Positions 48,183 through 60,300 of a stretch of 64,000 nucleotides of DNA are shown one piece after another. The translations under genes and the position numbers were made by a program. How positions within the stretch are numbered: the stretch's first letter is position 1; every line of letters begins with the position of its first letter. Source of the DNA: Echiichthys vipera (Eukaryota; Chordata; Actinopteri; Perciformes; Trachinidae); assembly GCA_963691815.1 (NCBI GenBank), contig OY829654.1:10146798-10210797 (forward strand). Direction: 5' to 3'. The notes below the pieces were generated by a model. The model was not told the origin of the DNA, did not search any database, and saw only the letters and a list, made by a program, of their open reading frames with translations.

Positions 48183-48752
48183 CTCCTGGAATTTAAATAT
48201 TCCTATTCTCAAAAGATGTGTACACACAGTTCCTGAACGTACAGGCCTGAGTGTATCCCTTCTGATCACAGCTATGCAATATTGAAAAATGAATGGCAAG
48301 TGCAGCTTTATTGTTTGAATATTGTGTCATGATATGTACATGTTTGTTGTTTCTGATGTGTTTTTATTTCAATAATATAGCATGCAGAAAATGGCTACAG
48401 GATACAAAGTACATAATTATTGATTAAATTAATTAACTTCCTTAATTTCCCTGTTGGGATCAAAACCCTTTCCCTTGTATATATATATATAAAAAAAGAG
48501 GCTAAATTAAAGCTGTTACCTGTATCTTAAGTGTTTATTTTATACTGACACTCCAGGACCTGATATTAAGAGCAGTTGTTTTCTGTTGCTTTCCCACATA
48601 TGCACACAAATGGCAGTTCAGAAAGATTGTTTATGTTATACTGATGCTATATTATATATATATATATTCTTTATGTTTTTATTTGACTTTTTCATTCTTG
48701 AAAGGTGATTAAATCACAGGACTGGAAGTTAAACATGGCTTTCCTCTATAAT

Positions 48753-48758
48753 AATAAA
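48753..48758 (+). terminator. arl6ip5: Candidate polyadenylation signal of arl6ip5
   Basis: AATAAA about 1.2 kb after the stop codon, with a TG/TTTTT-rich stretch just downstream (ATGTTGCTGTCTTTTTCC). Other A-rich words exist in this 3' UTR, so this is the best rather than the only candidate. The interval up to lmod3 at 49464 holds nothing else recognisable. Confidence 0.4.
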
Positions 48759-49463
48759 GATAACCTGATTTATGTTGCTGTCTTTTTCCAGTTGAGTCTC
48801 AGTGTGAATATATAGACTTAGTTATTTATCACAATATTAAGATGTTCAGGGCTTATGTGAGTTAAATCTTTCTGTAAAACAACGTAAGGAATTGTAGGTT
48901 ATTCCTGAAACATATGGAAATTATAACTACTGAATAGGGAACAGATGAATCACCCCTCCACGACTGTACACAGTCATTTGGTTCAGTTTGACTATCTGCA
49001 TCAGTTTTTCAAGCTTTGTTTTTCACATCTGCACCTTTAAGAATCAGAAAAATAGCAATAAGCAAGTGCTTCTTTTTTATATATTTAAAATGCAAATATA
49101 TTGAACAAGTTTGCTTCTCATCTATCATCAAATCATCTAAAATTTAGTCAAACCTAAAAATCAATTTTTTAAGCACAAATGTAAGAAATATATGAGCAAA
49201 CGACAATAGCAAATGATGAAAAAAGTAATACATTTTAATGTAAATTAAATATAGGATGTTCTTTTTACTTTTATTGTTATGACTTCTTTAAGGTAACAGC
49301 ATTACATGCAACATTAAGTGTGATAGAACAAGAATGGAACAACAACCAACCAATATTCTTTTAGGTGCTATAAAAGTTAACTTCATTTGCACAGTTCATT
49401 TGAGTATATGTGTAAAATAAACAGACAGTATGGTGAATAAAAAGAACAGCTGGAGTTGTCTCC

Positions 49464-51740
49464 TCAGAGGAGACTTGTTTCCTCTGATTCCAGGGCTTTA
49501 GGGAGCGGCACCTGCAGGCAGCAACAAGGAAGAGAATGAAAAGATGACTTAGGTTTCGAGGACACTGGTATAAAATCATTATGGATAAAACTAGTACATT
49601 TTATTAAATAAGTATGAGTATTTAATACATTCACATTGGGTTTTTCAAATGTCCTCTAAACTCTAAACACCGGATCCCAACTTGACAGATCGCACTGCAC
49701 AAACTTTCGGACACTCACAGATTTGAGATAGGCCACGTTGCTCTTTTTGATCTCGGTTAGGAGATGATCACGGGGTGTGAGGTCAACCTTAGCTGGCTCT
49801 CGTCTGCGAGGAACAGGCTTCAAAGTCTTAATCACAGCAGTCAGGTTTGGCTTTTCATCTGCCACCTCTCCTCTGCCTACATCCCTCCCTTTGGGGGTCT
49901 TCTTCAGTTGGAAACTTGCCCTCTCTGGCCTTTTGTTGTCCCTCGGATCCAGGTCCAGAAAAGGGTCACGTTTTTTAGGAGTCCTCTTCAGCTGGACGTC
50001 CCTCAATGCTTTTGCTGGTTCGGCACTGGGTTGCTTAGGAGTGCTCTTTTGTTTGAGCTTCTTCTTAGGCTCTGGCTGCTCTGGCTGTTCTGCCTGGTGG
50101 TGTGTTTGAGGTACAGTGCTCAGTTCTGAAGAGGGTGGGACGAGCCCATGCTCCTGCAGGACTTCCAGAGGCGGTATGTATCCGAGCATCTCAAGGATAC
50201 CAGGAGGCAGGTTTAGACTGCTCTCGTACATCTGCATCAGCTCTCTCTGCTCCTTCACTTGCTGCTGCCTCTGCTCCTCCTTCCTCAGCTGCCTCTGACG
50301 ATCTAGATTCCTGGTTAAAAGGTTGGTCACCACCATCCTGGGCCCAGGCTGCTCAAAGTGGTAGCCCATCTTTAGGAGGGTGTTGTTGGCCTTGAGCAGG
50401 CGTGAGATCTCCATCTCTGCATGGTGACCCAACATGTGCCTCTGGTTGTGAAAACGCAGCTCAGTGAGAGTCTCATTGAATTGGAGGCAGCGGATGATGG
50501 CGACGATTCCCTTTCCGGTTACGAAGTTGGACTCAATATTCAAAGTCGTAATGCTTCGATTCTCTCGTAACATGTTGGCCAGGTTGAAAGCTATGTTTTC
50601 ATCGACACCGGTGTTGGCTATGCTGAAGGTTTTTACATGTTTGTTCTTCTTCAAGGCGTTGACATAGTCTAGGAGCATCTCTTTGGGAATGTTTTCTATG
50701 TTGTTGAGGTTTACCTCAGTGATAGAGGGATTGTTGTTACGGATTTTGTCGAGTGTCGACTCCAAGTTCGTCTCATTTCCTGAGGGTCTTGATGTCATTT
50801 TTATATTATTGAATGCCAGCTTTGGAATTTTTAATTTGTTAATTTGTCTCACTTCTTTCTGTGGGAGCTTGTCATTGGTTTCATTTATTTCTGGCTCCTC
50901 TGGAGAGTCTGTGGTTTTAATTTCCTCTTTCTCTTCAACTTGTGATGTGCTGTCTTTTGGGGCTCCGCTCTCTTTCTTCTCCTTTGTGTCTGAAAAAGGC
51001 TGACTGTCATCTGTGTCGTTAACTGGTACTTTTTCTGTGAAAGTGTCAGGAGGATCTACATGTTTGTCTATATTTTCACATTTGTCTGTGTTCAGAGGTG
51101 ACTTCACCTCTTCCTCGTCTTTCGTATCCACTTCTTTGTCCTTTTCATCTGTTTCATCAACCTCTTCAACAATTTCCTCAATAATTTCCTCTATAATTTC
51201 CTCTCCCTCCGTGCCATCTACAGCTTCTTCCTCAATGACTTCCTCTATCACTTCATATTCCACATCTTCTTCATCTTTCTTTTCAGTTTCCTCCCTCACT
51301 GCTTTCTGGTGAAAACATCAGAGCATGGACGTTGTTATTTAAAACACTATTTTGTTTAAAATCTGTCCTTGACATTTCAAAGCTTTGGATTTATGGTTTG
51401 TAAGGAAATATTGATATTGACCTTTACTCAAACATTGAGTTAAACCTCTTACCTCACTCGGAAGCAGAGTAGCAGGTACTCTTTCTTCCTCAAGCATACG
51501 ATTGGACTCTTTCTCCCAGTAGAGGTAACCAACCAGAGACCTGTGGTCGAATGTCCCTGTCGGAGGCTTCTCTGTCTGGTCCTTTTGTCTCTGCCCCACC
51601 GGTACCCTCTCATCTGGGGCAATAATCACATCCATCTCACTCTGGAGCTCCTTAAGCTCCTCTGGTGAAAGCATAGCAAGGAGTTCATCCTCGTCAATAT
51701 CCTCTTCATTGAGATCCTCAAGGTCTTTACTACTTGACAT
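49464..51740 (-). CDS. lmod3: Leiomodin 3
   Basis: A sarcomeric actin nucleator at thin-filament pointed ends in striated muscle. Three exons, 51740-51453, 51305-49719 and 49511-49464, join in phase 0 to 640 residues (human 560). Order: an acidic tropomyosin-binding N-terminus (DLNEEDIDEDELLAMLSPEE) with GYLYWEKESN; a very acidic stretch at about residues 99-165 rich in EEII/EEVI; a leucine-rich-repeat domain at about 273-425 (ITEVNLNNIENIP, KTFSIANTG, TTLNIESNFVTGKGI, LTELRFHNQRHMLG); a basic coiled stretch (RQRQLRKEEQRQQQVKEQRE); a Lys/Pro-rich linker; and a C-terminal WH2 motif (LLTEIKKSNVAYLKSVPLPK) split by the last intron. The long exon runs open past its donor at 49718 (AAATCT|GTGAGTG). 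The short last exon restores the family ending VPLPKALE. It is tail-to-tail with arl6ip5. Extra length lies mainly in the acidic and Lys/Pro regions. Confidence 0.96.
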
Positions 51741-52420
51741 ATTTGTCTAGCTGTTGTCTTCTGCTGAAATAAAAAGAAGAATTGCTTCTGTCCAATCTAT
51801 GCCTTGGGACAGAGCAAACTGAGAAGCCTCTGACTTTGACTTCAGCTAGGAATCGTTTGCTCCTGCCGCATGTGGAGTCTAAAATTAAACCCTGTGAACT
51901 GCATGGAAGATATTTAAGGTACAAGCAGGGATACATGCTAACATTCTTCTTTCAGCCCCAGCTCCCAGCTGGCCTGGCCATCAGGATCTTTTGGGATGAC
52001 AGTTGCTTCAAGCAAAGGAAAGTGTAGGATTGACAGCAGCAGATGGGCCTTTTTTCACAGGGCTGGTGGGGTGGGGGCATGTAAAGTCTCTGCACACAGA
52101 GCTCCTCCCAGTCTCCTGGAGCTCATATCCTCTGAAGTGCTGCACAACAACCACAAGATCGAGCCAGATGAAGTAACTAAGAAGTAATTTCTCAATAGGT
52201 AAATTGATATTAACAGTTGTAGACTAGACATTTCTTCTGTCTGAGTTTTTTTTTAGATCATTACTCAAAGCGCAGCTAACAGGTGGGACATGTACAGACA
52301 TTTAGAAGGGCTCTTGCTCTAACTTAAAAAAAAAAAAAGGCACAAAAACCCCACCAGAGTCCTGTATTTTTAGTTCAGTTAATATAATGGTTGTAACTGA
52401 AGCGTTATGTTAGTTAGTTA
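51741..52420 (-). promoter_or_regulatory. lmod3: lmod3 upstream region with muscle-type sites
   Basis: A MEF2-like word (GTATTTTTAG, one base off the YTAWWWWTAR consensus) is at 52364-52373, and a CAGCTG E-box at 51966-51971. Both are expected near striated-muscle genes but also common by chance. The transcription start is not determined. Confidence 0.25.
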
Positions 52421-52437
52421 GTTAGCTAGCTAGCTAA
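52410..52437. repeat. TTAG/GCTA tetranucleotide tract
   Basis: TTAGTTAGTTAG followed by CTAGCTAGCTAG, a short compound tetranucleotide tract. Confidence 0.85.
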
Positions 52438-52814
52438 GATTGGCATATGTGATTACATAAAATAAGGCAATATAATGCATTGGATGCAGATGTGACAGGC
52501 TGTGCATAGACAACCCAGAGTCTGAGAACGACAACAATACCAAGTTTGGATGATTGTGTCAAATGATAGGGGGCATGCATCGCTTTGCGTCACTTTTTCT
52601 CTGGGTCGCCTCCACTCACGTGTGCTGTGGAGGCATGCCCCTCAAAAAGTAAAAAAAGACGTTTGGATAATATATTTATTTAATTTGCCTAACTTAAGCA
52701 TTATAGGCTGCTTGTATTTAAGCATTTTAAAATTAAACTAGAAAAGCAAAAATATAATTTTTTCTTAAGAGGGACAGCAAATAGGCCCTTGCTCTTTAAC
52801 TCTTCAACTTTAGC

Positions 52815-53180
52815 GCAGCCTTGTGCACATCTCTCACTAGCAGGAATTTCTTGGCGCACTGAAGATGCAGCTTTTATTTCAACTCGTTCTCATCCCAACT
52901 CATCACATGGTGCCACTTGTCAACGCATTGGCTTGACCTGTGCATCAAACTGTGACGCTCCACTACAGTCACTGTTCAAACACAGGGAACATGTTTTTGA
53001 CGTTGTGAACAAACAAAACAAAATTATGTGGTTAGGATTTGGCAACAAGGTGATGCACAGGACATGAACCACGGTCTCCTGGGTGAAAATCCTGTGTTTG
53101 TTTGACCCATCCATCACCCCAACCACCTCCTCCTTACACAGACTTTCATTGCTCTTACTTCTTGAGCACGTGCTCCGAGT
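52815..53180. repeat. Dispersed teleost repeat (CATCCATCACCCCAACCACC family)
   Basis: The phrases CATCCCAACTCATCACATGG, CTCCACTACAGTCACTG, CACAGGACATGAACC, GTCTCCTGGGTGAAAATCCT and TTGACCCATCCATCACCCC are recognisable pieces of an abundant percomorph repeat. A fragment with the same GTTTGTTTGACC.ATCCA.CACCCC wording occurs at 19200-19245. The open frames here are repeat-derived. Confidence 0.6.
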
Positions 53181-53289
53181 GTCCCATACGACTGTGGATG
53201 GGTTTACAGTTGAAAGCCTGGTGCCTTTTGATGCTCATGGGTGCCGTGTGGATCGGTATTGTTTATTTATAGGAGAAATAAAAAAACAA

Positions 53290-53478
53290 ATAGTAAAAAA
53301 CTAATTTTGAAAAACATGTTTACCTTTGGACACAGCCAGGCTAGACGCTTTTTTTCCAGTCTTAATGCTAAGCTAAGCGGCTGCTGCGGCTCCATATTTA
53401 ATGGACAGATATGAAAGTGTTGTCGGTCTTCTCCTCTCACTCTCAGCAAGGAAGCGAATATCAAACACCAAAAAGTTA
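53290..53478. repeat. Dispersed teleost repeat (AATGCTAAGCTAAGCGGCTG family)
   Basis: It reads TTTACCTTTGGACACAGCCA, then TCCAGTCTTAATGCTAAGCT, then CATATTTAATGGACAGATAT, then TCAGCAAGGAAGCGAAT. I recognise this text as one of the most frequent percomorph interspersed repeats. Its presence supports the taxonomic placement. Confidence 0.7.
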
Positions 53479-53582
53479 AACTATGCCTTTAAGACTTAAT
53501 CACATACTCAATAACAGAACCTAAACCGGTTGTTTACCAGCTACACAAGAAAGTGATGACAGCCATCTATGTGTCACATGTA

Positions 53583-53588
53583 TTTATT
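53583..53588 (-). terminator. frmd4b: Candidate polyadenylation signal of frmd4b
   Basis: AATAAA on the minus strand, about 760 bases after the proposed frmd4b stop codon at 54352. Confidence 0.35.
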
Positions 53589-54351
53589 CACATCCTTGTT
53601 CTCAGTGGAAAATATTTTATGACAACATCACAACAAATAACTACACGCTGACTATACAAATGTGTGAGAAAACAAACAAGACATGAATATGTTTTTACGG
53701 CAGTGGTCTTCTGTTAATATAAAAAAGAAGAGGTTATCCAAAAAGAGAAATATCCTTACCATGCATTTTAAAACACATTACGCCACCAACGAAGACAAAT
53801 GGTTCAATAAACAATATTGACATAACACATTCTGATAAAAAATTTAAGAAAGGAAGAAATGGAAAGTCATCAAACACACAGTCTGCTCTAATTAATGATC
53901 AGTTCAGTTCTTGTTGTGAACATGTCCAAGCTTTGCTTTCAATCTGGATGTTATATTTAAGACTATTAGTTCCTGTTAAAATACACAGAGTTGGATTTCA
54001 GTAAAAACACGTTGCCTCTTTTTTCATCTTTAAAACACAAAAGGGTTTGAATCCAGTGTGGTTGTGCAACATCTTAAAGTTCCTTGACACATTCTCATCT
54101 GCCTGTACAATTCATCCAATCCAAGGCACATGGGAAAGTCATTCAAGAGTGTCATCACTGTGTTCAGAGGTTACTTTAACATGAGGACAGCATACACATA
54201 GACTCTGCCAAAAACCCAAACAGACAGGACATCTCCCAAGACCGGGTTATGTCAGCAACAAAAGTTTGTGTACAGCCTATGTTTCAACTTCATCCTCTTC
54301 ATGTGCTGCTGGCCATGGCTTCAATTGTGCCAAAGTTTGGTTTGGTCCTCT

Positions 54352-54388
54352 TCAGCGGATGCTCATGTAGCTTCCATCCAGATGAAAT
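54352..54388 (-). CDS. frmd4b: Candidate last coding exon of frmd4b
   Basis: After the acceptor ATTGTCTGTACAG the minus strand reads in phase with the previous exon (AG|A = Arg), giving FHLDGSYMSIR and a stop. The phase and acceptor fit, and no competing exon is visible in the 1.57-kb intron. The peptide does not resemble the longer human FRMD4B tail as I recall it, so the end is tentative. Confidence 0.45.
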
Positions 54389-57300
54389 CTGTACAGACAA
54401 TGTGATACTGTAGTTCAATTGCAAGAGAACAAGGAACAAATGACTGAACCTGGTGACAAATCTAAGAAATGGTAATGAAAATGCAATACACCAAAAAGGC
54501 ATGCAACATGATTTCAGCTTCATGGAGTAAATGGGAACTCCTACTTTTCAAACATGCTAGCAGCTAAACACTAGGGAGTTTCATGGGATTGCAATGCTGG
54601 TTGGTCGATGTCAAGGATAGGACCAATTGCCATGAAATGTAATTCAGACATTAATTGTCACTGGAGGATGAAGCCTTCCAACTTTGATAGCCCCATGACT
54701 TTTCCCCTAGTGCTAAAATTAGGTTGAAATGTATTTTCTGTTTTTAATTAAATACCTTGACAACTATTGGATGGATTGCCATAAAATAGCAGCATTCATG
54801 TTCCCTTCAGGTTGAATTGTTATAACTTTGTTGATCCCCTGAGTTTTTATGAGTAGACCTTTTTTTGTTTTATGGCCAAATACCTGCAAAACTGATAGAA
54901 TTTCCATCAGTCTCAGTTGTATTTTGTGTTTAGTGCTAATTAGCCAATGTTAGCATGCTAAGCTAAGATGGTGACCATGGTAAACAGTATACCTGCTAAT
55001 TATCTGCATGTTAACATTGTGCACGTTAGCATTTAGCTCAAAGCACTGCTCTGCAGTACAGTACAGTACAGCCACATATAGCTGCTAGCCTTGCTGTGGA
55101 CTCCCAGAAATAAAAAATACATCGGTATCAACCCAGTCTTGTATGTTGACCACAGTTGTCATCGACGTTTTGAGTGGGCTGCAGAAGATTTTCAGATTTA
55201 AAATTGGGCCGCAAATTTGGAAATGGAATGGAAACTTGGGAACTACTTGGGAAATACCAAAAGTGATGCTGTGCCTGAATTAAAAAAACAGCAGACCGAA
55301 ATTAAGTAAGATTAAAGATTAAAGATTAAATAAACTACACAGTAGTGACACAAGATGAACAACATAAGGATGGGATGTCAAAATGTGGATGACTGGCAAC
55401 ACGACATAAAGCAGTCCGCTGTGTTTGGTCTCACCCTTAAGTGCTAGTATGGTTGTCTGATGGTTCATCTGTAATAGTGGCCTCAGAGCCAACCACCACA
55501 ACTGACTCTGACTTTTTAGGCATTGTGTCAGACACTTTGTTTTCTGGAGGAAATCTGCACACATTGGCATTAATCGTGAGTCAAGAAAGGAAGGAAGAAA
55601 GGCAGGAAGAAAGAAAGAGAGATGGTCCTCTGGGTTACGTTTGTTATGAGCTTAATAGTTTCAGGTCACACAAGGAAAGAGAGAAATAGAGAAATACAAT
55701 GATGTTTAATTCAGAGGAGGAGCAGAGCAGCAGACAGAACAATGACTTTAAACTGCAACATGTATTACAGGAAACAGGAGTGGCACTCTACCTGCCATCG
55801 AGCATCGACAAGGGATATTAGCAGGTTCCTTTTAAGATAGCAACCAGCATTTTACCTCAAATTCCACTAACCCAAAGAACAACTCCCAATCCTCTGTTAT
55901 TGACTCACTTCCTCTTGCACCCACAGCTCAGTGCAGAGATTTAGTGAACTGCAGCACTCACCTGCTGTGTGAGGGACTGCGGTTGTACGGAGAAGCAGGC
56001 GCTCCAGGGTGTGGGTACTGAGGTGTGTCAGGTGAATCGTACTCTGTCAGGCCGACTGCCAGCTGGTTGCGCCAGTTACCTGTGCTTTCCACTGAGGACA
56101 CTGTAAACAAGACACAAGCACAAGCAAAAACACTCAGCTAATGTTGGAGTGAAACTCATTAGTAATTGTTGTTGTTATCTGAAACATTCTCAAATCCAGC
56201 GTCACGTCAGTACCTCAAAACAAACAATTATTACACTCCTGTTACTGCTAGTTTACTGTTTACAAACTGTTTTTTGTTTGATTTTTGGGTTTTATATGTA
56301 ATATTCTCAATATAACTTTCAATACCATTTTAAAGAATTGCAAGTAGCATTTTGCGCCTCTTATATCTCACTGTTACATTTAATAGAAAATACTTTCAAC
56401 CCCTTTCACTAAATTAAAACTCAATTTCCTAATCCAATCAATAATGAAAGGCAGAAATAACATATGTCCTTCTTGGATTTGGACAACCTCAACACATTTT
56501 TTTAATCATCAGTTATTTGTCTATTATGATGTTACTTACAAAATGAGGAAGGAGACATGTAACTGCTGGCTTTAGGAAATGATATAAGAGGCACAAATTT
56601 TTGTCTTGAGTTTTATTCTTGGCAGCCTGGAAAAGCTTTTGACAGAGCAAGTGCAGCTCTCCACTGAAACCTATATACATAAAATTGTATTGGATGGGTT
56701 AGCAGCTCGTTTAAGGCGTGGAGGTATTCAGTGTGACGGAGGATTAAATATGAAAATAAAATATCCTACCTTGCATTACGAACACAGAGACCCCTTAAGC
56801 TGATGTACGAAATACGGAACTATATCTTATTTTAGAGGAAAACAAAGACATGTTTAAGTAAATTATACGTCATCCTACCTGATGAAAAAGAGGTGGTTCT
56901 GCTGGAGTGGCTGAAGGCCGCTGGCATGGTCTGGTAGCCGAGGCTGAGCTGAGAGCCGCTGTCAAAGTCGTATCCAGCCAGCATCCCCCTCCCGCCATCC
57001 CTGGGGCCCCTGCTTCGGTGGTACCAGCCTTTCAGATGCTCCGCCACCAGGGCCTTCTGCATGTTCTTGGCCAACAGCTCATTTCTGGGCCCTTCTCTGT
57101 TCCGCGGCGGCCTCACTGTTGCGTAGGGATTCTGGGAAAGACTATCTGCCCGGTCACTATTGTAATTCCTGAATCTGTCATGTCCATGATACCCATTTAT
57201 TTGGTAGGAAGGGTTGACGTTGTAGTGGCCTTCTACTTCATTCTCATACACGTAGGCACTGTCCTGGCAGGGGTAGCTGGCCACGTAGTAGGCACTGGGT

Positions 57301-60300
57301 GCATAGTGTGCTGAGGTCTCGCATGAATAACTACAACTAGAATGGTGCTGGACCAAGTTGGGCATACTCCCAGTATTTCCATACACTTCCACCTTCCTGT
57401 GGAGACGATGCATGGTTGAGTTTCTGGAGTCCAGTGTACTGTAGTGTGAGTTGGCTGCCCCGCAGTAGTCCAGACTGGACTGGCTGGTGTAGGACGAGCA
57501 ATCCTCTAACACCTCGGTGCTGTTGCTGCGGTGGGCCGGTGACAAGATAAAGACGGGCTTCTCTGAGTCTGTGTCTTTTCCTAGCCGGGACTGCGACTCT
57601 AGACTTCCGCTGCGATGCCTGAAGCAATGAGGAGACCCCTCCGACCTGAAGAAGGGGCACAACTTTTACCAACTATCTCCTAAAACATCATCAATCAGTT
57701 AAAGGGTAATGTTTCTGGATGTATTAGTTAAACTAAAGGGGATTTATATGAGAGCTTTGGTTAAAGGTTAAGGCATTGAGAAAAGTTGGGATTATGCTGA
57801 AGTGAAGGAAAGGAGAATGAGAGATATTGGGTTGCTAATGCAGAGGATCACACCTGAGCTGGCTGCTGCTGTAGGCATTGCGGGTCATAACCGGAGTGGG
57901 AGGCATGCTGCGTGGATCTCTAGGAGGTCTGGGAAGGGTTTTATAAGGACTACTGTTGGTGGAGGAGACATCTCTTGGATTCTTGTAGTAGTGAGAAGCC
58001 TCCTGGCCTTCAAAAGCTAATCTAAAAGGGTGTGGAGAGGATAGAAAAAAATGAATGGAAAAGGGGACAAGATGTGAGGAAAGGAATGAGAATGCATTGC
58101 ATGGCAAATATTATGGACTCATAACGCCAGGACTTCATTACAAAAGGTTTGAACCAAGTTACACTGTACACCAGAAAGAGGCCGGACATGTGTTTCTCAA
58201 CCTGCTGTGGTTCTTGTTATGGTGATTTTCCCTCGGAGATCCCTGTCTTTCCACATCATACTCTACTCCCAACGATCGCATGGGACTGAGCTGAGGTGAA
58301 CCTTGGACCGACCTTGACCGTGGCCTCTGACTGACACCATCTGAGTCATCTGAATACAGAGGCAACCCCGGTAACAACACTGACAATTGTTCCTTAAAAA
58401 GCAGTCATAATGATAATTACTGCTGGTCAGTTATCTGACTCACCATCATCCAGAGGGAGACTAGACAGGGAGCTACAGTCTGAACGGATGAGTTCATCTG
58501 GGGAAAGAGAAAAGAACTCCATGTTTACCGTGAATATAAATGATTATCCAGCAACACAGATTAACCTGCACCATACCTGCAATGATCACTGAGGCCCGCT
58601 GTGTGGGCTTTTTGCCCTTCTTGATTCTGTACTGGTTCATCTCATCCTCTATCTGCTGTAGTCTGTGCATGGCATCCAAACAGTTTCTCCTCCTCTTCTT
58701 CTTGACAGTTTTGCACAATTCTGGCTCATTTGCGAGCTTCTTAGCCGCCTCCACAATCTTTTGCTGTAAGGCAAATCTGCTCTCCAGGTTCCTCAGGAAG
58801 GGATCCTGCAGCATAGTGATCAGGTAGTAATCAGATAGCAATTTTCACCTGTTTTCCCTATTCAATTAAAATTTGTTAAAGAGTAAGTCTGATTAGGTCT
58901 GCATTTTAAGTTGACCATATTGATGATACTGTAAAAACACTGTAAATGTACTACCGCTGTGCTCTGTAAATTATTAAGTTACTGTCAACAAATCCCACAA
59001 AATGACCAAACCCAAGGGTACCAAGAATACTTTCTGTCTAGCCTACTCTGTGGCTAAAGCCAGGTGGTTCCTACTGATGTGCTAAATCTTGGATCGATGG
59101 ATTCAAAAATAATATATAGTTTCATTTTTCAAAAAGGCTAGATGAGGTCCCAAAATAGCACTGGCACTGTATCCTTTAGCAAGTGTTACTCAGACAAGAC
59201 TAACTATTGGATGGTTGGAGACTATTTTCACGATACGATACGATATCGGAAATTTGTCTTGGACTCAAATGATGTACACAATATAGCTTCGTCATTGTAG
59301 TAGTTACAACAAACAAACAACAAGAAAACAGCACATACTGTTTCAATCACTTCATCGTAATAAAGGAACATGTCATATGATTAATTGTTGATTCATTAAT
59401 TGTTGGCTGTGATATACTTGTGGGATTTCTTGACAACAACAAAAAAAAAATCACTAAACGTATCCTTTAAACTCAAAAAGTGAAATATATGAACTTTAAC
59501 ATACATGACACAGACAAATAGTTCAAAACAGACCTCATTGTACGGGAAAAGTTCATCTAGCTTGAAAGCAGTGCCAACTCGCCGTCTGACGTGTGGTGGT
59601 CTTTCACCTGAAGAGAGGGGATACTCTTTTGGCAGCTTACCAGTAAGCTCCTGAAAATACAAAATCCCCTAAATACTTAGAACACTTTGAACTGAACATA
59701 ACAGCAGAGACCATCAGTCTTAATAAGTTCAGCTGACTGAAAGTGGCTGGTTACGAAAAGAGACGTTTATGTGCCTTGCAAAATATAGCACCAGTGCAGA
59801 AGAAGTGTAGTACAAAATGATATCTCACCGCCTCTCTCAGGCAAATCTTCTTCAGTTCTTTTGTTTTCTTGGCCAAAATATCTTGGATCTCCTGCTCTTT
59901 TTTTCTCAGTTCAGAGAGCTTCTCTTTCTTCTGTTCCTCACTCATTTCAGAGTCTGCAGAACCTGTGAAAAACAATATTCGTACTATTCTTGGCAACACA
60001 GCATACATGTAAAAATGACGCCCATGTCATAATACTGTGAGCTGACTCTTAACATGTCACCTTTACTTTTTAATTTACAAACAGTTGAGAGTTTAGATGC
60101 TCGCTTCATAAACTAAAACAATTATAACCGACCTGTAGACACCAGGCTCCCATTGCTGGCTGTTATTAAGTTATTCTTCAGGCCTGCGTCTCCCAGTCTG
60201 TTTATCTTTGCTCCTCCGTGCTCGGTGAGATCCATAGCAATCTCTTCCACACTTCTTGCTGTTCCTAACTTAGTCTAAAAGAACGACAAAGAAAATGTAC

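Noticed and set aside
49656..49718. lmod3 protein continuing to the stop at 49656
   Set aside because: The reading past AAATCT loses the family ending. Splicing at GTGAGTG to 49511 restores the WH2 tail VPLPKALE.
55319..55689. Open frames in the last frmd4b intron
   Set aside because: Overlapping frames on both strands with no FRMD4B similarity, next to a dispersed repeat.
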